A stretch of 64,000 nucleotides of DNA, taken from positions 1 to 64,000 of the forward strand of contig NZ_MJGC01000066.1 of assembly GCF_001746915.1 (NCBI RefSeq). The letters run 5' to 3'. The position numbers and the translations under genes are program-made. How positions within the stretch are numbered: the first letter of the stretch is position 1; every line of letters begins with the position of its first letter. The notes beneath the pieces were generated by a model that saw only the letters and a list, made by a program, of their open reading frames with translations, did not search any database and was not told the DNA's origin. This document shows, one piece after another, positions 43,652 to 53,050 of this stretch. The DNA is from Desertifilum tharense IPPAS B-1220 (GTDB taxonomy: Bacteria; Cyanobacteriota; Cyanobacteriia; Cyanobacteriales; Desertifilaceae).

Positions 43652-44611
43652 TTAATGGGTCTTTTCGTGTTGTTCGTAAGCGCTGACAATGCGTTGTACC
43701 AAGGGATGGCGAACCACATCCGCTTGAGTAAGCTTGCAAAAAGCAATCCCTTCAACGTGGTGTAATATCTTATGGGCGACGGACAGTCCGGAAGCCTGGT
43801 TTGTAGCCAAGTCTGTCTGGGTTAAGTCGCCTGTCACCACCATGCGAGAGCGAAACCCCAAACGGGTCAACACCATTTTAATCTGAGCGGGCGTGGTGTT
43901 TTGGGCTTCGTCCACAATCACAAACGAGTTATTGAGGGTACGACCCCGCATATAAGCGAGCGGTGCGACTTCAATGACGCCGCGTTCCATTAACCCAGCA
44001 ATTTTTTCCGGGTCAATAAATTCGTATAAAGCATCGTAGAGCGGACGCAGGAAGGGGTTCACCTTTTGTTGTAAGTCTCCGGGTAAAAACCCCAACTTTT
44101 CGCCTGCTTCCACCGCCGGACGGGTGAGGATCAGGCGTTCGTATTGGTTATCGAGCAAGGCTTGCACGGCGAGAACGGCGGCTAGGTAAGTTTTACCCGT
44201 TCCCGCAGGGCCGGTACAGAAAATCAGGTCGTGGGTTTTGACGGCTTGGATATAGCGCTTTTGGGCAAAGGTTTTCGCCCGCACTTCTTCACCGCGTCGC
44301 GTCCGGGCAAGCACATCTTTTTGGAGGTCTTGCAGTTCGTCTTGACGGCCGGTATCGAGCGCATGACGAGCGGTGAGGATGTCAGGGCCAGTAATCGGTT
44401 TACCTTGACTCCAGATGTCTTTGAGCGATCGCACTAACGCCGCGCAGATTTCCACTTGTTTGGGCGTTCCGGAAATCAGTAAATCCTGACCGCGCAGGAC
44501 TAACTGAGCGCCTGTTTGCTGCATCAGTGTTTTGAGATTTTCTCCCTGATACCCGGCTAGCGCGATCGCACTGTCGCGGCTTGGCAACTCAATTATTGTG
44601 CCTTCTGACAT
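43652..44611 (-). CDS. phoH: PhoH-family ATPase
   Basis: This 319-residue P-loop ATPase is of the PhoH/YbeZ type, linked to RNA metabolism and late 16S rRNA maturation with YbeY. N-terminal KH-like part (about 1-80; GYQGENLKTLMQQTGAQLVLRG), then Walker A in FCTGPAGTGKTYLA, RPAVEAGEKLGFLPGD, the Walker B segment SFVIVDEAQNT, and the arginine motif VTGDLTQTDL. It is encoded after khpA and before the ChuX-like gene, as in many cyanobacteria. Confidence 0.94.
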   Translation of the reverse strand: MSEGTIIELPSRDSAIALAGYQGENLKTLMQQTGAQLVLRGQDLLISGTPKQVEICAALVRSLKDIWSQGKPITGPDILTARHALDTGRQDELQDLQKDVLARTRRGEEVRAKTFAQKRYIQAVKTHDLIFCTGPAGTGKTYLAAVLAVQALLDNQYERLILTRPAVEAGEKLGFLPGDLQQKVNPFLRPLYDALYEFIDPEKIAGLMERGVIEVAPLAYMRGRTLNNSFVIVDEAQNTTPAQIKMVLTRLGFRSRMVVTGDLTQTDLATNQASGLSVAHKILHHVEGIAFCKLTQADVVRHPLVQRIVSAYEQHEKTH

Positions 44612-44646
44612 CTGTGAAGTGGCTTTCCCCCCGAAAAAGTTTAGAA

Positions 44647-45078
44647 TTAGCGCGACCGAGAGCGAGAATCATCGGAAGACCGAGAGCGAGGCGGACGCCG
44701 CGCCGGAGGACGAGAGGGCGAACTTCTGCCACCGGAACCCCCGCGACTCGGTTCATCATAGCGTTCGGATGGTGGCGTATACCCGCCATACACATCCAAG
44801 TATACCGATTGACCGACGGCCTGCCCTGCTGCGGCTACAACCGTCTTAATCGCTTGAATGTTACGACCGCCTCGACCGTAGACTCGTCCTTTATCCGCCG
44901 TATCGATAGCCAGCCTCACCCAAATGCGCGGCTTGCTAGCCGAAATCTCGAAATCCAGCTTGAGTTCGTCAGGAGAGTCTAGAAAAGGCTCGACTAGAAA
45001 TCGGATCAAGCCATCATAGTCGAGACCCTTAGAAGATGAATTATTGAGAGACTCCGCCACGGGCTTGTTCAAAAACAT
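44647..45078 (-). CDS. khpA: KH-domain RNA-binding protein with RS-rich tail
   Basis: In this 143-residue protein, residues about 15-90 are a single KH domain with the GxxG loop in [13 protein letters not shown], matching KhpA, which forms a heterodimer with KhpB (Jag) and binds mRNA. The C-terminal 50 residues are a disordered Arg/Ser/Pro tail ([20 protein letters not shown]), longer than in most KhpA. The first ATG lies inside rpsP, 38 bases before the rpsP stop; GTG at 45060 is an alternative. The overlap indicates coupled translation with ribosomal protein S16. Confidence 0.88.
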   Translation of the reverse strand: MFLNKPVAESLNNSSSKGLDYDGLIRFLVEPFLDSPDELKLDFEISASKPRIWVRLAIDTADKGRVYGRGGRNIQAIKTVVAAAGQAVGQSVYLDVYGGYTPPSERYDEPSRGGSGGRSSPSRPPARRPPRSRSSDDSRSRSR

Positions 45079-45301
45079 TAGCTTTGTTGAGGATGCTACG
45101 CACTGTCTCAGAAGGTTGAGCGCCTTGTTGCAGGCGTTTCACAATTCCGGGGACATCTAGCTTAACTTCATCAGTTCTCGGATTGTAAAAACCGAGTTCT
45201 TCGATGGGGCGGCCATCTCGGCGGGCGCTGCTTTCCATCGCTACGATGCGGTAACTAACTTCCCGCTTCTTGCCAAATCGCTTTAATCTCAGCTTGATCA
45301 T
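45041..45301 (-). CDS. rpsP: 30S ribosomal protein S16
   Basis: The 86-residue protein [20 protein letters not shown], with [21 protein letters not shown], is S16, a small-subunit assembly protein. It lies in the ffh-rpsP-khpA-phoH order common in cyanobacteria. The next gene, khpA, starts within its 3' end. The gap to ffh (45302-45620) is long enough for its own promoter. Confidence 0.97.
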   Translation of the reverse strand: MIKLRLKRFGKKREVSYRIVAMESSARRDGRPIEELGFYNPRTDEVKLDVPGIVKRLQQGAQPSETVRSILNKANVFEQARGGVSQ

Positions 45302-45620
45302 GTTGATATCACGGATGCTGTCGTTGAATTATCTACGCACTCAGGGTGAGTCTTGGTCTATCTTGAGCAACCCCAGATTCGGATACGATTGGGCTAAGGG
45401 CGCGATCGCAATTTTGAAGCAGTTTCCTGAACTCCATCGACCTCGTTCCTAGCCACAGTTTCCGAACGCCTCGCAGTTAGCGAACAGACCGCTACGATTG
45501 TACGCTCGATCTGAATTCGGTGCTACTGAGAGGTTTTGTAGGCACTGAATTATTGATCTTACCACTTGCTCAAGCCACCTGAAAGGTTAACCCTAATTTT
45601 TCTAGGACAAACCTGGCAAT
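45302..45620. other. ffh-rpsP intergenic region
   Basis: These 319 bases contain a HIP1 site at about 45402-45409 and no gene I can support. A short open frame on the + strand (from 45270) lacks coding features. No strong terminator for ffh is visible. Confidence 0.5.
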
Positions 45621-47063
45621 TTAGAGCGTTCCAAACCCCTTTCTTTTCTTCTCCTTTTTCTTCTTCTTGGCTGGAGCCGCCCCCGGATAACCGCGCCATC
45701 CCGGTTGCGGAGAGCGTCCGCCGCCGCCCATCCCCGGCATACCCATTCCAGGCATTCCAGGGAAATTCCCCTGACCCATTTGTTGCATCATCGAGCGCAT
45801 CCGTTGGAAATCGCTCACCAACTTGCCCACATCCGATTCTGTATAACCCGAACCGCGAGCCACGCGCCGCCGCCGACTCGGAGAACCCGATAGCAAATCA
45901 GGGTCGCGGCGTTCCTCCATCGTCATTGAATTAATCATCGACTCCGCCCGCTTGAGTTGGGCTTCACCCTGTTCGAGTTGCTCGCCAGAGATTTTCCCCA
46001 TTCCCGGAATCATCTTCAACAGGCCGCCCAGAGAACCCATATTTTTCAGCAGGCGCATCTGCTTCAAGAAGTCGGTAAAGTCAAACTTCGCCGTCAGGAT
46101 TTTCTCCTGCATCTTCTCAGCATCGGCTAAATCTACCTCCTCCTGGGCTTTCTCCACCAATGTGAGAACATCGCCCATCCCCAGAATGCGCGATGCCATC
46201 CGGTCGGGGTAGAACGGTTGGAGGGCTTCCACCTTTTCCCCAACCCCGATAAACTTAATCGGCTGACCGGAAATTTGCCGCACCGACAAGGCAGCCCCCC
46301 CGCGACTGTCGCCATCCATCTTGGTGAGAATGGCTCCAGTAATGCCAATTTGGTCGTGGAAGGTGCGCGTCAGAGTTGCGGCTTCTTGACCCGTCATCGC
46401 ATCGACAACCAGTAGGGTTTCGTTGGGTTGGACGGTTTCCTTAATTCGGGCCAACTCCGCCATCATGTCCTGGTCAATTTGCAGGCGTCCGGCGGTGTCG
46501 ATAATGACGGTATCGACGCCTTCGGCTCTGGCGCGTTCTACCCCCTGGCGGGCAATTTCCACTGGGTCTGCATCGCTCCCCATTTCAAACACGGGGATGT
46601 TGATTTGTTGACCGAGGGCCAGTAATTGGTCAATCGCCGCCGGACGATATACGTCAGTGGCGACTAACATGCAACTGCGCTCTAATTTGCGGAGGTGGAG
46701 AGCTAATTTAGCCGAAGCGGTGGTTTTCCCCGTTCCTTGCAAACCCGCCATTAAGACGATGGTGGGTGCTGTATCTGCGTGGGCGAGGGGGACGTTTGCT
46801 TCTCCCATGACTTCCACAAGTTCGTCATGGACAATTTTGATGAATTGCTGGTCGGGTCTAACTCCAGCAATCACTTCGGCTCCGAGGGCTTTCTTTTCAA
46901 CTTCGCTGACAAACTCTTTGACGACTTGCAAGTTGGCGTCGGCTTCGAGTAAAGCGCGGCGGACTTCTCGCAGGGCTTCTTTGATATTGGCTTCTGAGAT
47001 TTTGTCTTGACCTCGAAGTTTCTTCCAGGCTGATTCAAGGCGGTCAGCAAGGGCGTCAAACAT
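45621..47063 (-). CDS. ffh: signal recognition particle protein Ffh
   Basis: Ffh binds 4.5S RNA and signal sequences and docks with FtsY. The 480-residue product shows the N domain (MFDALADRLESAWKKLRG), the GTPase P-loop GLQGTGKTTASAKLA, TDVYRPAAIDQL, DTAGRLQ and TKMDGDSRGG, then the Met-rich M domain from about residue 330, with SPSRRRRVARGSG in the RNA-binding helix. The tail is Gly/Met-rich with a Lys cluster (AKKKKKEKKRKGFGTL). The start ATG at 47063 gives the usual length. Confidence 0.96.
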   Translation of the reverse strand: MFDALADRLESAWKKLRGQDKISEANIKEALREVRRALLEADANLQVVKEFVSEVEKKALGAEVIAGVRPDQQFIKIVHDELVEVMGEANVPLAHADTAPTIVLMAGLQGTGKTTASAKLALHLRKLERSCMLVATDVYRPAAIDQLLALGQQINIPVFEMGSDADPVEIARQGVERARAEGVDTVIIDTAGRLQIDQDMMAELARIKETVQPNETLLVVDAMTGQEAATLTRTFHDQIGITGAILTKMDGDSRGGAALSVRQISGQPIKFIGVGEKVEALQPFYPDRMASRILGMGDVLTLVEKAQEEVDLADAEKMQEKILTAKFDFTDFLKQMRLLKNMGSLGGLLKMIPGMGKISGEQLEQGEAQLKRAESMINSMTMEERRDPDLLSGSPSRRRRVARGSGYTESDVGKLVSDFQRMRSMMQQMGQGNFPGMPGMGMPGMGGGGRSPQPGWRGYPGAAPAKKKKKEKKRKGFGTL

Positions 47064-47237
47064 AGAAGGGGTGTATTTAACTATTTTTTCTCTTTTTTAT
47101 TCTGACGCACTCTCTACCCTTCCCTAACAGGTTTTCTGGTCGGGTTTCAATCTCAATCGAAAGTTAGAGCGATCGCGCTCTCAAGCTCGCTTACAATGCG
47201 CCTATTCGCTCAATGTTTCAAATCAGGAGTAGAACCC

Positions 47238-47699
47238 ATGCGTTTATTAAAGGGTGTTTTAGTTGCGAGTTTTGCAACTTTGGGTCTTTGGGTTTTGCCT
47301 GCCAATGCTCAATCAGTCACTCAGGCACAAGTTGGGGCATTAGTAGAAGCGCTGCGACGGGCTGCCCCCCAAACGGGTCAAGCCAATGATGGACTCTACA
47401 GCGATTGGAAGGTGAAGGGCGAAAATATTCCCCGCTGGTCGAGATTTTGCACGGGGCGGGAAATGACGCCTGCACAGTTTCAGGCGAACCCGCAACAAGC
47501 ACGGGCGATTATGAATTGCATCGTGGAAGATTTGCTTAAAGAGGAATACGCGGCGAGTCGCAATAACGAACGGACGGCGGTGTTGCGTTCGGCAGCTTGG
47601 TGGATGACGGGCGATTCGACTCAGTACAACAATAGCGCGATCGCGCCTTATACCCAAAGGGTCTTATCGTTCTACGAACAAGAACGCGCCAGAAGATAA
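47238..47699 (+). CDS. conserved secreted hypothetical protein
   Basis: It is 153 residues from ATG 47238, which has CAGGAGT nine bases upstream. The signal peptide is MRLLKGVLVASFATLGLWVL ending ANA. The mature part has VEALRRAAPQTGQANDGLYSDW, FCTGREMTPAQF and AIMNCIVEDLLKEE, with a pair of Cys that may form a disulphide, and AAWWMTGDSTQYNN near the end. It looks like a small helical periplasmic or lumenal protein seen in several cyanobacteria. I cannot name a function. Confidence 0.75.
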   Translation: MRLLKGVLVASFATLGLWVLPANAQSVTQAQVGALVEALRRAAPQTGQANDGLYSDWKVKGENIPRWSRFCTGREMTPAQFQANPQQARAIMNCIVEDLLKEEYAASRNNERTAVLRSAAWWMTGDSTQYNNSAIAPYTQRVLSFYEQERARR

Positions 47700-47767
47700 C
47701 CGGGTTTTTCACCCCTCTCCCAGAACGGGCGAGGGGCTTCCAACTCCAGGTCTAGTCAAAAAAGAGC

Positions 47768-47926
47768 TTATTTAAAAGCATCCTTTTTCAACTTTTTATT
47801 TAAATACTTTTCTACGGCTTCCCCCAGTTCTTGTTCGGGATTTTTCGGGCGCGGCTTTGGGGGAAATAAAACTTCTAAGGTAAACAGAATAAAGATCGCT
47901 GAAAAGGCAATGAGCGGGAAAAGCAT
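47768..47926 (-). CDS. 52-residue small membrane protein
   Basis: This short frame starts at ATG 47926 with CAGGAGT upstream (11-base spacing) and stops at 47768. It begins MLFPLIAFSAIFILFTLEVL, a single membrane helix, then PPKPRPKNP and a charged amphipathic helix (EQELGEAVEKYLNKKLKK). The composition is protein-like, the frame has no rare features, and it fills a gap otherwise empty. The layout (helix plus cytosolic tail) suits a small accessory subunit. I do not recognise a family. Confidence is moderate. Confidence 0.6.
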   Translation of the reverse strand: MLFPLIAFSAIFILFTLEVLFPPKPRPKNPEQELGEAVEKYLNKKLKKDAFK

Positions 47927-48097
47927 AGTGGCGTGCTACTCCTGAAAGATTACTGAATTGTCGTCAAGATTTAGTAGCTGCACGCCGATCCTAAAATGCG
48001 CGATCGCGTCTGACTCCTTTTCTACCAGAAATCCCTTGCCGCATTTTAAGCCATTTTCCAAACAATGTCTCTGGCGAGCGAAAAACTTTATTAAAGT

Positions 48098-48871
48098 TTA
48101 ATGACGTTCCAGAGGCGTTCCACAGCGCTTGCAAAACTGGGCATCGGCATCGTGAAACATTAAGCCACATCCGGAACATAGAGATTGTTTATTATTTGCC
48201 GTATTCACCAGTTGCTTAACCAAGTCGCCTAGTTGCCAAGGAATCAACGCAATTCCAGTGATAATCATCAAAACCGTCATTAACTTACCCGTTTCTGAGA
48301 TGGGCGTGACATCCCCAAATCCCACGGTTGTCATAGTCACTACCGAAAAATAAACCGCATCCAGAAAGGTAGCGAAATCTTGGGGGTTGGCTCGATGCTC
48401 GACTTGATAAATTAAACCCGAATACACGAAAATAATCGAAAACAGCGTAAACAAAATTCGAGCAATAATTACCCCATCTTCGGTGTTGATTTTACCAAAG
48501 AGGGTCTTAGCATCCAAAAAGCGAATGAGCCTTAAAATCCGAAACCAGCGAAAGACAAAAATAAAGCTAACATCGATTTCTCGTAAAAAGAACGGCAAAA
48601 TTACAATTAAGTCGATAATGGAATAAAGGCTGAAAATAAACCTAACTTTGTTTTCCGCACACCAAAAACGGAGGATATACTCTACCGAGAAGCAAACCAG
48701 AATCACCGCGTTAATCTCTTCTAAGATGAGTTTGGTTTGGGGCGGTATGGGGTAAGTTTCCGCAACAAAGATGGCTGAAGACAAAAGAACCAGCCCAGTA
48801 ATGGCTAAGGTAATCGTTCGACCGACTGGTGTTTCGATATCTTGTAAGTAAAACGCCAGTTTTTCTCGCAT
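48098..48871 (-). CDS. voltage-gated-type K+ channel with C-terminal zinc ribbon
   Basis: The 257-residue protein has six membrane segments. S4 is FRWFRILRLIRFLDAK with regularly spaced Arg (a voltage-sensor pattern), and the pore contains the K+ selectivity sequence MTTVGFGDVTP. The C-terminal part carries a double-CxxC ribbon, CSGCGLMFHDADAQFCKRCG, separated from S6 by a short helix. The domain order is ion channel then zinc ribbon, in place of the RCK or cyclic-nucleotide domain common in bacterial channels. The ribbon may sense metal or redox state or aid assembly, which is inference. No partner is adjacent. Confidence 0.85.
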   Translation of the reverse strand: MREKLAFYLQDIETPVGRTITLAITGLVLLSSAIFVAETYPIPPQTKLILEEINAVILVCFSVEYILRFWCAENKVRFIFSLYSIIDLIVILPFFLREIDVSFIFVFRWFRILRLIRFLDAKTLFGKINTEDGVIIARILFTLFSIIFVYSGLIYQVEHRANPQDFATFLDAVYFSVVTMTTVGFGDVTPISETGKLMTVLMIITGIALIPWQLGDLVKQLVNTANNKQSLCSGCGLMFHDADAQFCKRCGTPLERH

Positions 48872-49024
48872 GATCTTCTCTAATCAGAGGACTTTTAGGT
48901 TTAATTGAAGCGTGCTACAGCATTTTTTGATGGGACGAAATACAGCGCGATCTCCCTTACTAAGGTGGACTTCACGAATATGAAAAAAGTTGCATATCTC
49001 TATTTTAAAGCGTAGAACTAGAGC

Positions 49025-49059
49025 AAAAAAATACCTCCAGCATTACTCTGCTAGAGGTA
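49025..49059 (-). terminator. intrinsic terminator of the 49099-49479 gene
   Basis: On the minus strand TACCTC (49054-49059) pairs with GAGGTA (49032-49037), with a further AGCA/TGCT pairing, and is followed by seven T (49025-49031 read on minus). Confidence 0.8.
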
Positions 49060-49098
49060 CATACCCGGATAGAAACTTATCAAATTATGAAGACAGGA

Positions 49099-49479
49099 TT
49101 ATTTGGTGAGAACCACTTCTTTTTCAGAAGCAGTTGCAGGCAAATCGGAATAAAGGGAGGTTTCTAAATTCAGTTCGGGATGAACGATAGGAGTCTCTTG
49201 TGCTAAGTTCGCAGCCATTTTTGCCTTGTAACTCGCGAGGGTGCGAGTGGCAAACAAACCGGAAATCGCAGCAATTCCCACACCAGCAGCGGCGAGAGGT
49301 TTGAAGCCAAAATCACCATTCCACCCTCCCAGGATGGGAGATTGAGGCGATTCAATGCCATTGGTATTGAAGGACTGTTTAAAGCGGCAGCTTGCGACCT
49401 GGGCAGAAGCAGAACTAGCGGTTGATAGCGCGATCGCAGCCGTTAGGGCAACCAGGGTTAAACAAGAAGATTGTTTCAT
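49099..49479 (-). CDS. hypothetical secreted or membrane-anchored protein
   Basis: It is 126 residues from ATG 49479 (MKQSSCLTLVALTAAIALST). The signal peptide ends near SASA. A short polar segment with one Cys (VASCRFKQSF) follows. A hydrophobic glycine/alanine segment (PLAAAGVGIAAISGLFATR) near the middle is a membrane helix or glycine zipper, and the tail is acidic and Thr-rich. The open frame to 49500 does not improve it. No family recognised; ends at a strong terminator. Confidence 0.65.
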   Translation of the reverse strand: MKQSSCLTLVALTAAIALSTASSASAQVASCRFKQSFNTNGIESPQSPILGGWNGDFGFKPLAAAGVGIAAISGLFATRTLASYKAKMAANLAQETPIVHPELNLETSLYSDLPATASEKEVVLTK

Positions 49480-49604
49480 CACGCAATGTATGAAGAGCAA
49501 TGAACCACAAATCGTTTCCCTATATCATAGAGGATCGATCGTTAACAGCACTAAAGCAGATTCTTCACAAAATTTCAAGTCCCCGGCGAGAGAAGACCGT
49601 GCGA

Positions 49605-50651
49605 TCACCCCTGCCAGCCCTGGAAAAACAGCGCGATAAAGCCTCCGACATACAGCACAATCAACAAAACGCTTTCCAAGCCGATATTGCCAATCCCATG
49701 CCGTTCTCGGCGCAGCATTCCCAAGATTAGAATCCCCGTCATTAGGATCGTCAGACCGATCGCAAAAATTTGTTGTCCTGCTAAAACCTTATAAATAGAC
49801 CCTTCCCGATAGGCAACATCCGATAGGGCGAGTAACAGCACATCAAAGCTATTCCCCCCAATGACGCCGCCTACCGCTAGCGTTAGCGCCCCTCGACGGA
49901 CGGCGGCAACTGTTGTCACCAATTCGGGTAAAGAATTAGAGATGGCGGTAAATAAACTCCCGACTAAACCCTCCGAGAGGTGTGCTACTTGGGAAAGTCC
50001 TAAAGCGGAGTGGGCCACCCCGTAACCCGCCACCGTCACCACTGCGGCTAAAGCGAGAAACTGGGCCGCTAAAGAACGCAACCCACTGTCCTCGCCCACC
50101 CTTTCGAGTTCTGCATGGGGAACGGTTTCTTGCATCGTATTGGAGGTTTGCAACGGTCGCCACATGGGCAAACTTTGCGATTCGGAGATCAGGTACAGTC
50201 CAAAAATATAGGTAATGGGAATCAGCAGCGTCGCCGGATGGATGCCAAACACGCTAATATCGGGGCCTGACATGGCCACCAGCGGAATAGCCAGCAATGC
50301 CACCAGCAGGGTGGCTTGGATTAAGTTGGTGACAGAGGCGGCGGCGTGTTCGAGGTTGGCTTTACTGTAGGCAATATCGGCCACGGCTAGATAAACGGTT
50401 TGGGCCGCGATCGCACCCAGGGCGTTACTGGTGGCCAATTCCGCATGACCTCCAGCGGCGGCGGTGATCGAGGTGACTATTCCGGGTAGAGAGGTGCAAC
50501 CGCCTAAAAAGATCGCGCCCACTAAAGCTTGTCCCAAACCCGTGACTTCGGCCAGGCGATCGGCAACCCCTGCTAGGCGAGATCCGGCTAAGGCGATCGC
50601 GATCGCAGATAACACAAAAATTCCTAAATTTATCAATAAAGGTTCACTCAC
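49605..50651 (-). CDS. Ca2+/cation antiporter (CaCA) family exchanger
   Basis: It is 348 residues from GTG 50651, which follows GGGAGGA at a good distance; the open frame to 50663 would start inside that box. About ten membrane segments. Two internal alpha-repeats typical of the CaCA family are seen: GQALVGAIFLGGCTSLPGIV with the later ATSNALGAIAAQ, and EGLVGSLFTAISNSLPELVT with GGVIGGNSFDVLLL. The first repeat's acidic residue is replaced (SLPGIV in place of SLPEL), which departs from classical Na+/Ca2+ exchangers. The ion carried is therefore open. Confidence 0.85.
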   Translation of the reverse strand: MSEPLLINLGIFVLSAIAIALAGSRLAGVADRLAEVTGLGQALVGAIFLGGCTSLPGIVTSITAAAGGHAELATSNALGAIAAQTVYLAVADIAYSKANLEHAAASVTNLIQATLLVALLAIPLVAMSGPDISVFGIHPATLLIPITYIFGLYLISESQSLPMWRPLQTSNTMQETVPHAELERVGEDSGLRSLAAQFLALAAVVTVAGYGVAHSALGLSQVAHLSEGLVGSLFTAISNSLPELVTTVAAVRRGALTLAVGGVIGGNSFDVLLLALSDVAYREGSIYKVLAGQQIFAIGLTILMTGILILGMLRRERHGIGNIGLESVLLIVLYVGGFIALFFQGWQG

Positions 50652-50955
50652 AAGTCCTCCCAAATTCTAGATTTAATGTTAAGAACAACCCAATGGAGCT
50701 TTTCTTTTCTACTCTGAAACTTTTTGAGAAAATCGACATCACTCTTGGGGGTTGAGCTTGCCTAACGTTCGAGGTATATCAACAGATAGAGATTAACTCC
50801 CTCGATTCACCCCCCACCCTTTAATTGTGGCATTTTCTCCGGGCCGTTCTCCCCCAAATAGACACTAAAATTAACGCGGCAACTGGGGATCGCTCCAGAC
50901 CTTCACAAAATCTGGCATAATCACAGCAAGCTTGTCAGTGCTAGGACGCAGTTTT

Positions 50956-52368
50956 ATGACTTCCCAGGAACAAATGTTTCGCGACTCGCCTAAGCAAAAA
51001 CGCCATTGGTTTTGGTGGGGAATGGGCGCTATTTTGGTCTTGAGCCTCATTTTACGCTTTTGGGGTTTATCCCGATTTAATCAGTTAGTTTTTGATGAGG
51101 TTTACTTCGCCAAGTTCGCCAATAATTATCTGACTCGCACCCCTTTCTTTGACGCCCATCCGCCGCTTGCCAAGTATTTAATTGCAATCGGGATGGGAAT
51201 CAATTCCATGTTTCCCTTTGGCGACCAATCTGTTACCAATGAGCTAACGGGTTCTGTGCGTTCTACCTTTAGCTATCGCTGGTTAAATGCTTTAACGGGG
51301 GCGTTGATTCCTTTAGTCGTTTCTGGGATTGCTTACCAGTTGACAAGACGCTACACTTATGCGTTTTTTGCCGCCTTATTTATCGCTCTAGATGGGCTAT
51401 TTTTAGTTGAATCTCGTTATGCTTTAGTTAATGTTTATCTCGTCATTTTTGGCTTATTAGGAAGCTGGTTTCTCCTCCTGGGCCTATCGAGAATTGGACG
51501 GTGGCGAGTTGGCTTTTTAGTCTTGGCCGGAATTAACTTTGGGGCATCGGCTGCGGTGAAGTGGAATGGTTTAGGCTTTTTGTTGGGCGCTTATTTGCTG
51601 TGGGCGATCGCCTGGGTTTTGCTCAAACTTCCCCAACTTAAGCCGACTGCCTCCGAAGAGCGCATTGAGGGCTGGCAATCTCCCCTAGACAACCTAGCAC
51701 AAATCCCCCTCTGGCACCTGCTGGGCTATTTGGGCGTTGTCCCCCTCGTTACCTATGGCTTATCATTTATCCCCCACATCCAACAGAACCCTGAATTTGG
51801 CTTTTGGGAACTGCAACGGCAAATTCTGTCCTATCACCGGGGTATTGGCAACACGCCAGAGGTTCACCCCTATTGTTCTTCCTGGTATAGTTGGCCGTTA
51901 ATGTTGCGTCCGGTTGCCTACTATTACGAACAGGCACAAACGCCAGGTGGCAACGTTGTGGTGTATGACGTACACGCAATGGGCAACCCGGTTTTATGGT
52001 GGTTATCTGCCGCCGCGATCGCCCTGCTTGCCCTCACCCTAATTATCAAGCGCTTTAAGCCCACAACCATCCGTTGGACTGCCTTATTTTTAGTCGTCAA
52101 CTACACTGCCAACTGGCTGCCGTGGGCAATGGTGACGCGCTGTGCCTTTATTTATCATTACATGGGGGCCTCCGTCTTCGCGTTCATGGGGCTGGCTTTA
52201 CTCGTCGATCGTTGGTTCCGCAGCCCTCAACCGCAGTCTCGCTGGATCGCCCTCGCAACCGTTGGGATCGTTGCCCTCGCCTTCCTCTTTTGGCTACCCG
52301 TTTATCTGGGTTTGCCCCTCTCCCCCTTGGGCTTCCGAATGCGGATCTTTCTGCCCAGTTGGGTTTAA
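50956..52368 (+). CDS. PMT-type mannosyltransferase (GT39-like)
   Basis: The 470-residue integral membrane protein starts at ATG 50956. It has an N-terminal soluble loop with the catalytic-type DE motif ([15 protein letters not shown]), [30 protein letters not shown], a Trp-rich loop ([21 protein letters not shown]), and several membrane spans. This matches protein O-mannosyltransferases that use lipid-linked mannose. The last 75 bases overlap the convergent trmB gene. No operon partner is near. Confidence 0.88.
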   Translation: MTSQEQMFRDSPKQKRHWFWWGMGAILVLSLILRFWGLSRFNQLVFDEVYFAKFANNYLTRTPFFDAHPPLAKYLIAIGMGINSMFPFGDQSVTNELTGSVRSTFSYRWLNALTGALIPLVVSGIAYQLTRRYTYAFFAALFIALDGLFLVESRYALVNVYLVIFGLLGSWFLLLGLSRIGRWRVGFLVLAGINFGASAAVKWNGLGFLLGAYLLWAIAWVLLKLPQLKPTASEERIEGWQSPLDNLAQIPLWHLLGYLGVVPLVTYGLSFIPHIQQNPEFGFWELQRQILSYHRGIGNTPEVHPYCSSWYSWPLMLRPVAYYYEQAQTPGGNVVVYDVHAMGNPVLWWLSAAAIALLALTLIIKRFKPTTIRWTALFLVVNYTANWLPWAMVTRCAFIYHYMGASVFAFMGLALLVDRWFRSPQPQSRWIALATVGIVALAFLFWLPVYLGLPLSPLGFRMRIFLPSWV

Positions 52369-52995
52369 TTTGTGGAACAAGGCGCGATAGACTGGGAAAT
52401 TGCGAGCCAGGGTTGCAATTTCGCGTTCGGTGGGAATGGGTAAGGGATTGGTTTCTAGCCAACCGGCGGTTGTGGGTTGAAAAACAGGAGACTCATCAAA
52501 CAGCGATCGCATCTGCAACGCCACCTCCTCCACATCCGACTGGAGAAACACCTCAGCCCCCTCCGGTAAAGCAATGGCTAGCTGTTCGACTAACTCCGGT
52601 TGCACAACTCGCCGCTTTTGATGGCGCTTTTTGAACCACGGATCGGGAAATTGGATCGTTACCCGTTGCAACACTCCCACCGGGAGAGACGCTAGCAACG
52701 GCTGAAGGGAATTATTGGCATTGCAGAATAGATAATGCAAATTGGTTAAGCCCAATTCGTCGCGAATTTGGTTAGCTTCTTCTACCAAGGGTTCGCGAAT
52801 TTCTAGGCCTAAAAAATTCCATTGGGGCAGTGCTTGTGCCATCTTCAAGACAAACCTGCCCCGCGCGCAACCAATATCGAGGTGTAACGGTTGCTGCACC
52901 TTGCCATACAGATTGTCCCATTGGGGCGGCGCAATGGAAGTTTGGTATTTTTCCGCGAGGGGGTTAACGTGTTCGCGAACTCGCACTCGTGCCAT
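52294..52995 (-). CDS. trmB: tRNA (guanine-N7-)-methyltransferase
   Basis: TrmB methylates G46 of tRNA at N7 using SAM. The 233-residue product shows the SAM motif [31 protein letters not shown], the [19 protein letters not shown] signature and a C-terminal [16 protein letters not shown]. The last 20 or so residues extend past the usual end and run over the convergent PMT gene by 75 bases. Confidence 0.94.
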   Translation of the reverse strand: MARVRVREHVNPLAEKYQTSIAPPQWDNLYGKVQQPLHLDIGCARGRFVLKMAQALPQWNFLGLEIREPLVEEANQIRDELGLTNLHYLFCNANNSLQPLLASLPVGVLQRVTIQFPDPWFKKRHQKRRVVQPELVEQLAIALPEGAEVFLQSDVEEVALQMRSLFDESPVFQPTTAGWLETNPLPIPTEREIATLARNFPVYRALFHKLNPTGQKDPHSEAQGGEGQTQING

Positions 52996-53050
52996 ATCTA
53001 GGGGTCAGAGGGTTTACATTAAATTTAGGATCGAGTCGTTTTTTAAAATC

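Noticed and set aside
52742..53050. N-terminal extension of the phosphoesterase frame
   Set aside because: It is antisense to trmB; homology starts at ATG 53051 with FAIISDLH.
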